In this document: positions 45,247-53,998 of the stretch, piece after piece
How the letters are laid out: each line of letters starts with the position of its first letter
How positions within the stretch are numbered: the stretch's first letter is position 1
Assembly: GCF_001456025.1 (NCBI RefSeq)
Contig: NZ_LMTZ01000122.1
Span: forward strand, 26,776 to 83,184
Source of the DNA: Mastigocoleus testarum BC008
GTDB lineage: Bacteria > Cyanobacteriota > Cyanobacteriia > Cyanobacteriales > Nostocaceae
Reading direction: 5' to 3'
DNA: 56,409 nt
Notes under the pieces: model-generated
The model's database searches: none
What the model was told of the DNA's origin: nothing
What the model saw: only the letters and a program-made list of their open reading frames with translations
Translations under genes and position numbers: made by a program

Positions 45247-48200
45247 ATGGAAAAAATTGCAATAATTGGTTATTCATGTCTATTCCCCGATGCAAAAAAT
45301 CCAGAAGAATTTTGGCAAAATCTTATTAATAATCAAGATTCAACATCATCTGTTACTTCTGAAGAGATGGGGATAGACCCCAATATTTTTTATCATCCTA
45401 AAAAAGGTGAAGTCGATAAAATTTATTCTTTAAAAGGTGCATTTATTCGTGATTTTGAGTTTGACTCCAATGGATATAGTTTACCTGGAGAATTTTTAGA
45501 AAGCTTAGATGACACCTTTAAATGGTCACTCCAAGTTGCAAAACAAGCTTTACAACATAGTGGTTATTTAAATCAAACTTCTTTACTTTCTAAATGTGGG
45601 GTTATTTTAGGTACCCTTTCCTTACCAACGAAATCTTCTAACCAATTATTTGCTCCCATCTATGAGCAGGTGCTTGGATCTGCGATCAAAGAACTTTTAC
45701 AAGATGAAAACTTTAATTTAGCTCCACTGACAAAATTAAATAGACCTGAAAATTCAAATTCAAACTCAAATTCAAATTTAAACTCAAACTCAAACTATAA
45801 TGCAATGGTTTCTGGTTTACCAGCAGCGATCGTTGCTCAAGCTTTGTCTCTTTCAGATATCCATTTTTCCCTTGATGCTGCTTGCTCTTCTCCATTGTAT
45901 GCAACTAAATTAGCATCCCATTATTTATGGACCCATAAAGCCGATTTAATGATAGCTGGAGGTATTAGCTGCGCAGATCCATTATTTTTACGAATGCTGT
46001 TTTCGGGAATTCAAGGTTATCCGGAAAACGATTTTAGCCGTCCTTTAGATAAAAATTCCCGGGGTTTAGCTACCGCTGATGGTGTGGGAATGGTAGTTCT
46101 CAAACGTCACAGCGATGCAATTCGAGATGGCGATCGCATTTATGGAGTTATCTGCGGTAATGGTCTTTCTAATGATGGTAAGGGTAAACATTTACTCAGT
46201 CCCAACTCCAAAGGACAGGAACTAGCTTTTGAAAGAGCTTACCAAGAAGCACAACTCGATCCAAAAAGTATTGATTATTTGGAATGTCATGCAACTGGTA
46301 CTTTACTCGGAGATACCACCGAATGCAATTCCGTAGAAAACTTCTTTGGTAAACATCAAGCGAGTCCATTAATAGGTTCTGTCAAAAGCAATGTGGGTCA
46401 TTTACTTACCGCTGCTGCTTCTGTCAGTTTAATTAAAGTCCTTTTAAGTATGTCCAAGGGAGTTATCCCAGCAACTATCAATATTGATGAACCTATGGGT
46501 GCAGAGAATCAGGTAATTTCGCCCCAAAGTATTGTCACAAGTAATACTGATTGGTCAGAGAGTAGAGGCGTGAAAAGGGCGGGTATTAGTGCGTTTGGTT
46601 TGGGTGGTACTAATGCTCATATGATTCTCGAACAGGGTAATTCAGAGACATCAGTTAACCCGGAAGAACCACTGAAGCTAGCAAAAATGGCGATTGTGGG
46701 AATGGATACCTTTTTTGGTGGTTGTGATGGTTTAGATGCTTTTGAACGTAGTATCTATGAAGGAAAACAACATTTTATTCCCTTACCTCCAAAAAGATGG
46801 TACGGAGTCGAAAATCAAACAGAATTACTGAAAAAATATAATTTTCCCCAAGGTAAAGCGCCGATGGGTGCTTACATTGAAGACTTTGAAATTGATACTG
46901 TCTCTAGCAAAATTCCACCCAACGAACTAGATAAACTTAACCAACAACAGCTTTTATTGCTCAAAGTTGCTCAACGAGCCTTAAAAGATGCAGAGATCAA
47001 GCCAGGTAGTAATGTTGCGGTTTTAATCGCTAGCGAAACAGAACTTTCGGTTCACCAATTACAACAAAGATGGAATTTAGCTTGGGAGATTAAAGAAGGC
47101 TTAATTGCTGGAGAAATTTCCTTAGATGCCGATAAGATTAAGCAATTAGAAACGATTATTAAAGATGGAGTCCATAATCCGATAGATAGCAGCGAATACA
47201 TCAGTTATATTGCTAATATCATGGCAAGTCGGATTTCTGCTTTATGGGATTTTACCGCTCCGACATTTACGATTAGTGCTGGTGAAAATTCTACTTTTAA
47301 GGTTTTGGAAGTTGCACAACACCTGTTAACTACTGGGGAAGCTGACGCTGTTCTAGTCGGTGCGGTGGATTTAGCAGGTGGTTTAGAGAATGTTTTGCTT
47401 CGGAATCAACAAGCGAAGGTCAATGATAATGTTAACACTTGTTCTTTTGATACTAAAGCTACTGGTTGGATCATAGGTGAAGGTGCGGGTGCTGTTGTTC
47501 TCAAAGGTCATGAAATCGCCAAACAGGAGAATCAGCGGATCTATGCATTAATTGATGCAATTAGTTTTGCACAGCAACACCCACAACAAAACTTACTAAC
47601 TGACAAAAATCTACTAACTGATAAGAATCCAGAAACGGTTCAGCAAGTATGTGAGAAAGCTTGCGATCTTGCTGGAATTACACCATCCCAAGTTGAATAT
47701 TTGGAAGTTTTTGCTAGCGGTATTCCCAAAGCAGATAAAGCAGAAATTACGGGTTTAATTGGAGCTTATCCCAACGGTGGGAATCATTTAACTTGTGCAA
47801 TTGGTACGGTTAAAGCCAATATCGGTCATACCTATGTAGCCTCGGGAATTGCTAGTTTAATTAAAACTGCTTTGTGTTTGTATTATCGATATATTCCCGC
47901 AACTCCCAAATGGTCTGGTGTCAAAGAGGAAAAAATCTGGTCGGGTAGTCCGTTCTATGTCGCTTCAGAATCAAGACCTTGGTTCGTTGGTAAACAAGCA
48001 AGCAAAAGAATTGCAGCTATTAATAGTATGGGAAGCGATGGGAATTATGCCCATATAATTCTCTCCGAAGAAGCAGAACAAACAGAACGCAGTAGTAATT
48101 ATTTACAGAAAACACCTTTTTATCTCTTCCCGATCGCCGCTGAAAATCGCGAGCGATTAATAGCTAAGGTCGAAGAATTACAAAATACTATTGATAATGC

Positions 48201-50052
48201 AGACAATCTTGCTACAGTAGCAAATCAAACTTTCCAAAAATTTCAACAAAATCCCCACAAAAGCTACAGTATAGGGATTTTAGGACGGAATCGCCAAGAA
48301 TTAACCAGAGAATTAACAGCCGCAATTAAAGGAATTAACCTCGCATTTACAAAAGGTGAAGATTGGCAAACACCTTTAGGTAGTTACTTTACAGCCCAAC
48401 CCTTAGGAAAACAAGGGGAAATTGCTTTTGTTTATCCTGCTGCGGTTAATTCCTATATCGGTATCGGTCGCGATTTGTTCCGTTTATTTCCCAAAACCCA
48501 TGATGACTTAGCAATAAAAAGTGCTGATAGTGTTGCTGCTGATGTTTCGAGTATGGTCTTTCCCCGCAGCTTAAATAAATTATCCATGAGACAGCTGGAA
48601 AAACTCGAACAGCAACTTTTAGAGGATTCCTCAGCCATCTTTGAAACTGATATCACGTTTGCCAAATTAATTACTAGGATTATCCGTGAAGACTTCCAAA
48701 TAAAACCTCGATTTACCTTTGGTTACAGTTTAGGCGAAACCAGTATGATGTCTGCAATTGGTGTCTGGAATGACTTCAATCAAGCCATCAAATCCTTCCA
48801 TTCCTCTCCACTATTTAGTAATAGATTATCCGGTGCTAAAAACGCCGTACGGGAATATTGGGGACTACCACCTCAAAAACAATCCTCAAATCGAGAGCAA
48901 AACCTCTGGGGTAATTATGTCTTGATGACAACTCCAGAACAACTGAGAAAATTCCTCCAATATGAAAAGCATGCTTATTTAACTCAAATTAATACTCCAG
49001 AAGAAGTCATAATTGCAGGAGATCCCACAGCTTGCGAACGAGTTATTAAAACCTTGGGTTGCAACGCTTTTCGTGCTCCCTTTGACCATGTAATTCACTG
49101 CGAAGCGATGCATTCGGAATATGGGGAAATCGCCAGGGTTCACAGATTACCAGTTGCAGAAAACATGTCCAATATTACCCTGTATTCTTCCGCCAAATAC
49201 GCCCCCATATCCATTGAAAGCAACACAATAGCCGAGAGTATCGCTCAAGGTTTATCGCAACAAATTGATTTTCCCAAACTCGTCAATCGTATTTATAAAG
49301 ATGGAGCCAAAATATTTATCGAAACCGGTGCGGGTAACGTTTGTTCGCGATGGATTAACAAAATTCTCGATGATAAACCACATGTTTGTGTCTCCCTCAA
49401 CCGGAGAGGGTTAGATGACCATACGGGACTACTTAAAGCATTAGCAAAACTTTTAAGCCATCAAATATCTATGAATTTGTCGCCACTATACAGTCAAACA
49501 GAAGAAACCAGCAAAAAATCAAAATTGACACTACGAAAAGTTACCTTGGGAGGGGAGAGTTTTACCGAGAAGATTTTAACAGCAGAAAACAGAAAACTGT
49601 TTCAGAACGTACTTAAAAAACAAGCAAAACCAAAAGTTACCCAGGAAGCAAAAAACCCGACCACCATACCCGCAAGTAAAAAAGCTCAACCTACCCCATC
49701 ATCCACCAAAACCCGTTTGAAGCACTCAGCATCCCAAACCAAGTCTGAGAAATCGCCTATGAATAATATCTCCAGCACAAATATCTCCAGTAAAAACGCC
49801 TCCAGCACAATAGTCAAAGCGATCGCCAACAAATCCGAAACTCCATCTCGTCCAATCGAGCGAAAACTAGCTCATACAGTCAAGCTCTCTAACTCAAATA
49901 AATCTCAATATCAACAATTAAGAACTAATAACTCACTAGCGAAAAAAACCCATAGATCTTTCCTTAAATCTCGACATGAATTCAGCCAACAGATTGGTGA
50001 CATTATTCAATTGCAACTAATTTGTGCAGAACACCTGTTGAGTAATGAGTAA
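45247..50052 (+). CDS. hglC: KS-CLF-AT polyketide synthase subunit (HglC-type)
   Basis: A 1601-residue subunit of the HglC/PfaC layout. The first ketosynthase (about 1-460) is complete, with C213 in DAACSS and later ECHATGT and SNVGHL histidines. The second KS-like domain (about 480-940) has SAGENST where the active-site Cys should be (E680 aligned to Cys), so it is a chain-length-factor-like domain. An acyltransferase-like domain follows, with GYSLGE around S1161 in place of GHSxGE. The last 150 residues are Ser/Lys/Thr-rich and disordered. The first KS carries an Asn-Ser dipeptide run at residues 169-184. It should pair with the ACPs of the HglE-type subunit. Confidence 0.86.
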   Translation: MEKIAIIGYSCLFPDAKNPEEFWQNLINNQDSTSSVTSEEMGIDPNIFYHPKKGEVDKIYSLKGAFIRDFEFDSNGYSLPGEFLESLDDTFKWSLQVAKQALQHSGYLNQTSLLSKCGVILGTLSLPTKSSNQLFAPIYEQVLGSAIKELLQDENFNLAPLTKLNRPENSNSNSNSNLNSNSNYNAMVSGLPAAIVAQALSLSDIHFSLDAACSSPLYATKLASHYLWTHKADLMIAGGISCADPLFLRMLFSGIQGYPENDFSRPLDKNSRGLATADGVGMVVLKRHSDAIRDGDRIYGVICGNGLSNDGKGKHLLSPNSKGQELAFERAYQEAQLDPKSIDYLECHATGTLLGDTTECNSVENFFGKHQASPLIGSVKSNVGHLLTAAASVSLIKVLLSMSKGVIPATINIDEPMGAENQVISPQSIVTSNTDWSESRGVKRAGISAFGLGGTNAHMILEQGNSETSVNPEEPLKLAKMAIVGMDTFFGGCDGLDAFERSIYEGKQHFIPLPPKRWYGVENQTELLKKYNFPQGKAPMGAYIEDFEIDTVSSKIPPNELDKLNQQQLLLLKVAQRALKDAEIKPGSNVAVLIASETELSVHQLQQRWNLAWEIKEGLIAGEISLDADKIKQLETIIKDGVHNPIDSSEYISYIANIMASRISALWDFTAPTFTISAGENSTFKVLEVAQHLLTTGEADAVLVGAVDLAGGLENVLLRNQQAKVNDNVNTCSFDTKATGWIIGEGAGAVVLKGHEIAKQENQRIYALIDAISFAQQHPQQNLLTDKNLLTDKNPETVQQVCEKACDLAGITPSQVEYLEVFASGIPKADKAEITGLIGAYPNGGNHLTCAIGTVKANIGHTYVASGIASLIKTALCLYYRYIPATPKWSGVKEEKIWSGSPFYVASESRPWFVGKQASKRIAAINSMGSDGNYAHIILSEEAEQTERSSNYLQKTPFYLFPIAAENRERLIAKVEELQNTIDNADNLATVANQTFQKFQQNPHKSYSIGILGRNRQELTRELTAAIKGINLAFTKGEDWQTPLGSYFTAQPLGKQGEIAFVYPAAVNSYIGIGRDLFRLFPKTHDDLAIKSADSVAADVSSMVFPRSLNKLSMRQLEKLEQQLLEDSSAIFETDITFAKLITRIIREDFQIKPRFTFGYSLGETSMMSAIGVWNDFNQAIKSFHSSPLFSNRLSGAKNAVREYWGLPPQKQSSNREQNLWGNYVLMTTPEQLRKFLQYEKHAYLTQINTPEEVIIAGDPTACERVIKTLGCNAFRAPFDHVIHCEAMHSEYGEIARVHRLPVAENMSNITLYSSAKYAPISIESNTIAESIAQGLSQQIDFPKLVNRIYKDGAKIFIETGAGNVCSRWINKILDDKPHVCVSLNRRGLDDHTGLLKALAKLLSHQISMNLSPLYSQTEETSKKSKLTLRKVTLGGESFTEKILTAENRKLFQNVLKKQAKPKVTQEAKNPTTIPASKKAQPTPSSTKTRLKHSASQTKSEKSPMNNISSTNISSKNASSTIVKAIANKSETPSRPIERKLAHTVKLSNSNKSQYQQLRTNNSLAKKTHRSFLKSRHEFSQQIGDIIQLQLICAEHLLSNE
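45751..45798 (+). repeat. Hexanucleotide repeat encoding (Asn-Ser)n
   Basis: Eight hexamers of the AATTCA/AACTCA type encode alternating Asn-Ser within the first KS domain, 28 residues before the catalytic cysteine C213. Two units read AATTTA and AACTAT (Asn-Leu, Asn-Tyr). An in-frame microsatellite. Confidence 0.88.
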
Positions 50053-50157
50053 GAGTAAGAAGTAAGGAGTAACATAATTACCCAATCGCCACATAACCCC
50101 CACCTAACCTCCCCCAAGTGAGGAATAAATACTAATCGCCAGTCGCAAATCCCCAAC
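50053..50157. repeat. Short heptad spacer before the enoyl-reductase gene
   Basis: Units of GAGTAAT/AAGTAAG/GGAGTAA appear at about 50040-50070, and the remainder (GCCAGTC/CCCCAAC-like) is more degenerate. The same class of repeat occurs in the other PKS spacers. Confidence 0.6.
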
Positions 50158-51819
50158 ATGAACACCACAAACCTCCCATTAAACAAGCCAAACAATGGTC
50201 TTGGCTATTACACATCTTTATCCAATCAACATCGAGGTTGGAAAGGTTCATTAGCTTGTGTGTCCTTTGATCCCACAGATATTAGAGATAAACTCCAAAC
50301 ATTAAGTAAACCGTGTTACATCGTCAAAGTTGAAGACCGAATTGGTGTAACTAATGACGGTTATTGTCCCCTTGATAATGGTAAAAAGGCACAGATAGAA
50401 GTTTTATTTGACCTTCCTCCCCTATCTATTAAACAATTAGGCGACCCCACTTTTCTTTCCTTTCATAATGTTAAATACGCCTACACAACCGGAGCAATGG
50501 CTGGTGGTATCGCCTCAGAGGAAATGATTATCGCCCTAGGAAAAGCAAAAATCCTTGGTTCTTTCGGTGCAGGTGGTTTAACTCCAGAACGATTAGAAGC
50601 TGCAATTAAACGTATTCAACAAGCTTTACCCAATGGACCTTATGCTTTTAACTTAATTCATAGTCCCAACGATCCAGAAATTGAACGTAAAGCTGTGGAC
50701 TTGTACCTTAAACATGGGGTAAGAACAGTTGAAGCATCAGCATTTTTAGATTTAACACCCAATATTGTTTATTATCGCGCTGCAGGGCTAAGTGTAAACT
50801 CAGCCTCAGAAATAGAAATAAAAAATAAAGTCATTGCTAAAATTTCCCGTCGCGAAGTTGCAAGTAAATTCATGCAACCAGCACCACTTAAAATCCTCAA
50901 GCAACTCCTAGAGCAAGGATTAATTACCGAATTACAAGCAACCTTAGCAGCAAAAGTTCCCATTGCTGATGATATTACAGCCGAAGCAGACTCCGGTGGT
51001 CATACGGATAATCGACCTTTAGTTTGTCTTTTACCATCAATAATTGCCTTAAGAGATGAAATTCAGGCAAAATATAACTACAAAAAACCCATTCGAGTGG
51101 GAGTAGCGGGAGGAATTGCAACCCCCCAATCCGCCCTTGCAGCATTTATGATGGGTGCAGCCTATGTAGTTACTGGTTCAATTAATCAATCTTGCATTGA
51201 AGCCGGAACCTCTCCACATACTAAAAAATTATTAGCCCAAGCTGCTATGGCTGACGTGATGATGGCTCCAGCAGCAGATATGTTTGAAATGGGGGTCAAA
51301 CTCCAAGTACTCAAACGGGGAACAATGTTTCCTATGCGAGCACAAAAACTATATGAAATATATCGGAATTACAACTCAATTGAAGATATCCCCACAGCCG
51401 AAAGAGAGAAATTAGAAAAACAAGTTTTTCGCCAAACTATTGACGAAGCATGGAAAGCAACCATCGATTATTTATCCCAAAAAAATCCCCAGAAACTCCA
51501 AAAAGCAAATAGCAATCCAAAAATGAAAATGGCGTTGATTTTCCGCCGCTATTTGGGACTATCTTCCCGATGGTCTAACTCAGGGGAAAAAGGTCGAGAA
51601 GTCGATTATCAAATTTGGTGCGGTCCGGCGATGGGGAGCTTTAATGATTGGGTAAGAAATTCATACTTAGCTGAAGCAAATAATCGCCGAGTGGTTGATG
51701 TTGCAAATCACATCATGAAAGGTACCGCTTACTTATACAGAATTCAAAGTCTCAAACTTCAAGGATTACAAATATCCGATTACTACACTCAATACATTCC
51801 CAACTTCTCAACATTATAA
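50158..51819 (+). CDS. hglA: PfaD-type enoyl reductase (HglA-like)
   Basis: A 553-residue FMN TIM-barrel enzyme of the PfaD family, related to nitronate monooxygenases and trans-acting enoyl reductases. It would reduce the enoyl-ACP made by the KR-DH subunit. Visible features include the YAYTTGAMAGGIASEEMIIAL block, the barrel motifs NLIHSPNDPEIERKAV and TAEADSGGHTDNRP (flavin/nucleotide region), and the glycine-rich VGVAGGIATPQSALAAF. The last 120 residues (WCGPAMGSFNDWVRNSYLAE) match the family's C-terminal cap. Full length. Fourth gene of the operon; ends 37 bp before the thioester-reductase gene. Name by operon position, from memory. Confidence 0.88.
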   Translation: MNTTNLPLNKPNNGLGYYTSLSNQHRGWKGSLACVSFDPTDIRDKLQTLSKPCYIVKVEDRIGVTNDGYCPLDNGKKAQIEVLFDLPPLSIKQLGDPTFLSFHNVKYAYTTGAMAGGIASEEMIIALGKAKILGSFGAGGLTPERLEAAIKRIQQALPNGPYAFNLIHSPNDPEIERKAVDLYLKHGVRTVEASAFLDLTPNIVYYRAAGLSVNSASEIEIKNKVIAKISRREVASKFMQPAPLKILKQLLEQGLITELQATLAAKVPIADDITAEADSGGHTDNRPLVCLLPSIIALRDEIQAKYNYKKPIRVGVAGGIATPQSALAAFMMGAAYVVTGSINQSCIEAGTSPHTKKLLAQAAMADVMMAPAADMFEMGVKLQVLKRGTMFPMRAQKLYEIYRNYNSIEDIPTAEREKLEKQVFRQTIDEAWKATIDYLSQKNPQKLQKANSNPKMKMALIFRRYLGLSSRWSNSGEKGREVDYQIWCGPAMGSFNDWVRNSYLAEANNRRVVDVANHIMKGTAYLYRIQSLKLQGLQISDYYTQYIPNFSTL

Positions 51820-51856
51820 CTTCAACACTAGAGTTTCAAGATTAGAGGTGTGATTA

Positions 51857-53392
51857 ATGATGACTTCAGACATTTCACAAACATTAAATACAGCCGAAGA
51901 AATCCAAGACTGGATGACATCTAAGCTAGCAGAAATTCTTAAAGTTAGCCCCGAAGAAATAGATATTCAACAATCATTAGAAGATTATGGCTTAGACTCA
52001 GCAAATGCCATGGTTTTAGTCACCCAAACTGAAAAAAAATTGGGATTACAACTATCACCAACATTATTATGGCATTATCCAAATATTGAATCACTTTCCC
52101 AACGTTTAGCTGAAGAAATTGAAGTATCGGATAAAGATAATAGCCAAACAGTTGAGAATAATCATACTTCACCCTTTGCAAATAGTAAATCTGTACCGAA
52201 TTTAGCAGCAGAAGCAGTCCTCGACGAAAGTATCTACCCTGCATCCAAATCTTTTCACTTTACAGCTAATCCAGAAAATGTATTTTTAACAGGGGGAACT
52301 GGCTTTTTAGGTGCATTCTTAATTTACCAATTACTCCAAGAAACAGATGCAGATATTTATTGCTTAGTACGTGCTGCTGACTTAGAAGAAGCTAGAAATA
52401 AACTCAAAAATAAACTTAAGCAATATGCCATTTGGCATGAAGAATATAGTCCTAGAATTATTCCTGTTTTAGGTGACTTATCCCAACCATTACTGGGTAT
52501 TAGTAAAGAAGCTTTTGAAATGTTAGCTGCAAACATGGATGCAGTTTATCATAGTGGGGCACAATTAAATTATGTTTATCCTTACTCAGCACTCAAAGCA
52601 GCAAACGTTTTAGGAACCCAAGAAGTTTTACGTTTGGGATGTTTAATTAAAGTTAAACCCGTACATTATGTTTCCAGCGTTGCAATATTTGAATCTCCTA
52701 CTTATGCTGGTCAAGTGGTCAAAGAAAACGATGAATTCGAACATTGGGAAGGAATTTTTCTTGGTTACTCCCAAACTAAATGGGTCGCAGAAAAACTCGT
52801 AAAAATAGCCGGAGAAAGAGGACTTCCCGTTACCATCCACAGACCACCATTAATTTCTGGAGATAGTCGCACCGGGGTTTGCAATCCAGATGATTTTATT
52901 AACCTAGCTCTCAAAGGTTGTATCCAAATGGGAGTTTTCCCTGATGTAGATTACATGTTGGACGCATCCCCCGTAGATTACGTTAGTAAAGCGATCGTTC
53001 ACCTATCCCGACAAAAAGAATCCCTCGGTCAAGCATTTCACTTACAGCATCCAGAACCAGTTCCCTTCACCACCTTGGTTGATTGGTTGAAATCCTTAGG
53101 CTTTCCCATTGCTGTCATTCCTTATGAAAGATGGCAAACTATGTTAGTGGAAAACTTATCCTCTCCAGATAATCCTCTGTATACTCTAAGACCTTTCCTC
53201 TTAGAACGCTGGACAGAAGAGGGACTAACTATACCAGATTTATACTTACAAGCAAACAGACCTATTGTTAGCACTGAAGCGACCGTAGACGCACTTGCTC
53301 CCGGTAATGTTGTTTGTCCACCAATAGACTCTCAATTATTTATGGCTTACTCCACTTACCTAATTCAAAATGGTTTTCTGGAAGTAGGTTAA
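51857..53392 (+). CDS. hglB: ACP-thioester reductase HglB/HetM
   Basis: A 511-residue ACP plus terminal thioester reductase, the enzyme that releases the chain reductively in heterocyst-glycolipid synthesis (HglB, also called HetM). The N-terminal ACP carries S48 in DYGLDSANAM. The thioester reductase, from about residue 135, has the NAD(P)H motif VFLTGGTGFLGAFL and the catalytic Y-x3-K of GYSQTKWVAEK, with the TR-type HRPPLISGDSRTG block. Length is as expected. The start is one of two consecutive ATGs, at 51857 and 51860, preceded by AGAGGTG. Last gene of the cluster. In PCC 7120 hetN and hetI follow hetM; neither is present here. Confidence 0.94.
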   Translation: MMTSDISQTLNTAEEIQDWMTSKLAEILKVSPEEIDIQQSLEDYGLDSANAMVLVTQTEKKLGLQLSPTLLWHYPNIESLSQRLAEEIEVSDKDNSQTVENNHTSPFANSKSVPNLAAEAVLDESIYPASKSFHFTANPENVFLTGGTGFLGAFLIYQLLQETDADIYCLVRAADLEEARNKLKNKLKQYAIWHEEYSPRIIPVLGDLSQPLLGISKEAFEMLAANMDAVYHSGAQLNYVYPYSALKAANVLGTQEVLRLGCLIKVKPVHYVSSVAIFESPTYAGQVVKENDEFEHWEGIFLGYSQTKWVAEKLVKIAGERGLPVTIHRPPLISGDSRTGVCNPDDFINLALKGCIQMGVFPDVDYMLDASPVDYVSKAIVHLSRQKESLGQAFHLQHPEPVPFTTLVDWLKSLGFPIAVIPYERWQTMLVENLSSPDNPLYTLRPFLLERWTEEGLTIPDLYLQANRPIVSTEATVDALAPGNVVCPPIDSQLFMAYSTYLIQNGFLEVG

Positions 53393-53457
53393 TTTCTTAG
53401 GTTTAACTTTTTTAGGTTTAACGTCCATCAGTCCCATCTTTTCAAGTAGATAATTGC

Positions 53458-53986
53458 TTGGAAGTATGGGACTTTTCTTATTTAATAAGAATCAGTTTAT
53501 ACTTGAAACTGTATTTTGTAAGTATTTATCCTACTAACGGCTATCCCCTTGATTTACTAATTGAGATGGGGTATAGCGGTACCCGCAAAAATGCCAGACA
53601 AACAATAGGACAGAGCCGTGATGGTGGAGTAGATGGAATTATCAACGAAGATCGTCTTGGACTAGACGTGATTCATATTCAGGCAGGCAAAACATTGGGA
53701 TAATTCTGTTGGTCGCCCAGAAGTGCAAAAATTTGCAGGAAATTTGCACTTCTGGAGGAGGAAAGGGATTTTTATCACAACAGCAACATTTACCAAGGAA
53801 GCTAAAGACTTTGTTTCAAGAATTGATAACCGGATAATCCTTATCGATGGAGAAACCCTTGCTTTACTGATGATTGAAAATAATGTTGGGGTTACATCAC
53901 TCGAATCCTATGAAATCAAGAAAATTTGCTCGGATTTTTTTAACCGATGCCTGAATAAAAATAAATACGCATTGAGAAATTTATAA
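53458..53986 (+). pseudogene. Mrr-type restriction endonuclease remnant
   Basis: Two pieces in different frames together resemble Mrr-type nucleases. Frame 1: MGYSGTRKNARQTIGQ, then SRDGGVDGIINEDRLGLDVIHIQA. After a +1 shift near 53682-53692, frame 2 continues KHWDNSVGRPEVQKFAGNLH, RRKGIFITTATFTKEA, IILIDGETLALLMIENNVGV. The break falls at the catalytic QAK motif, where the Lys reads Gly before the shift. The N-terminal half that most family members have is missing. An apparent dead gene. It occupies the slot after hetM. Confidence 0.8.
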
Positions 53987-53998
53987 TGAAAAAAACTA

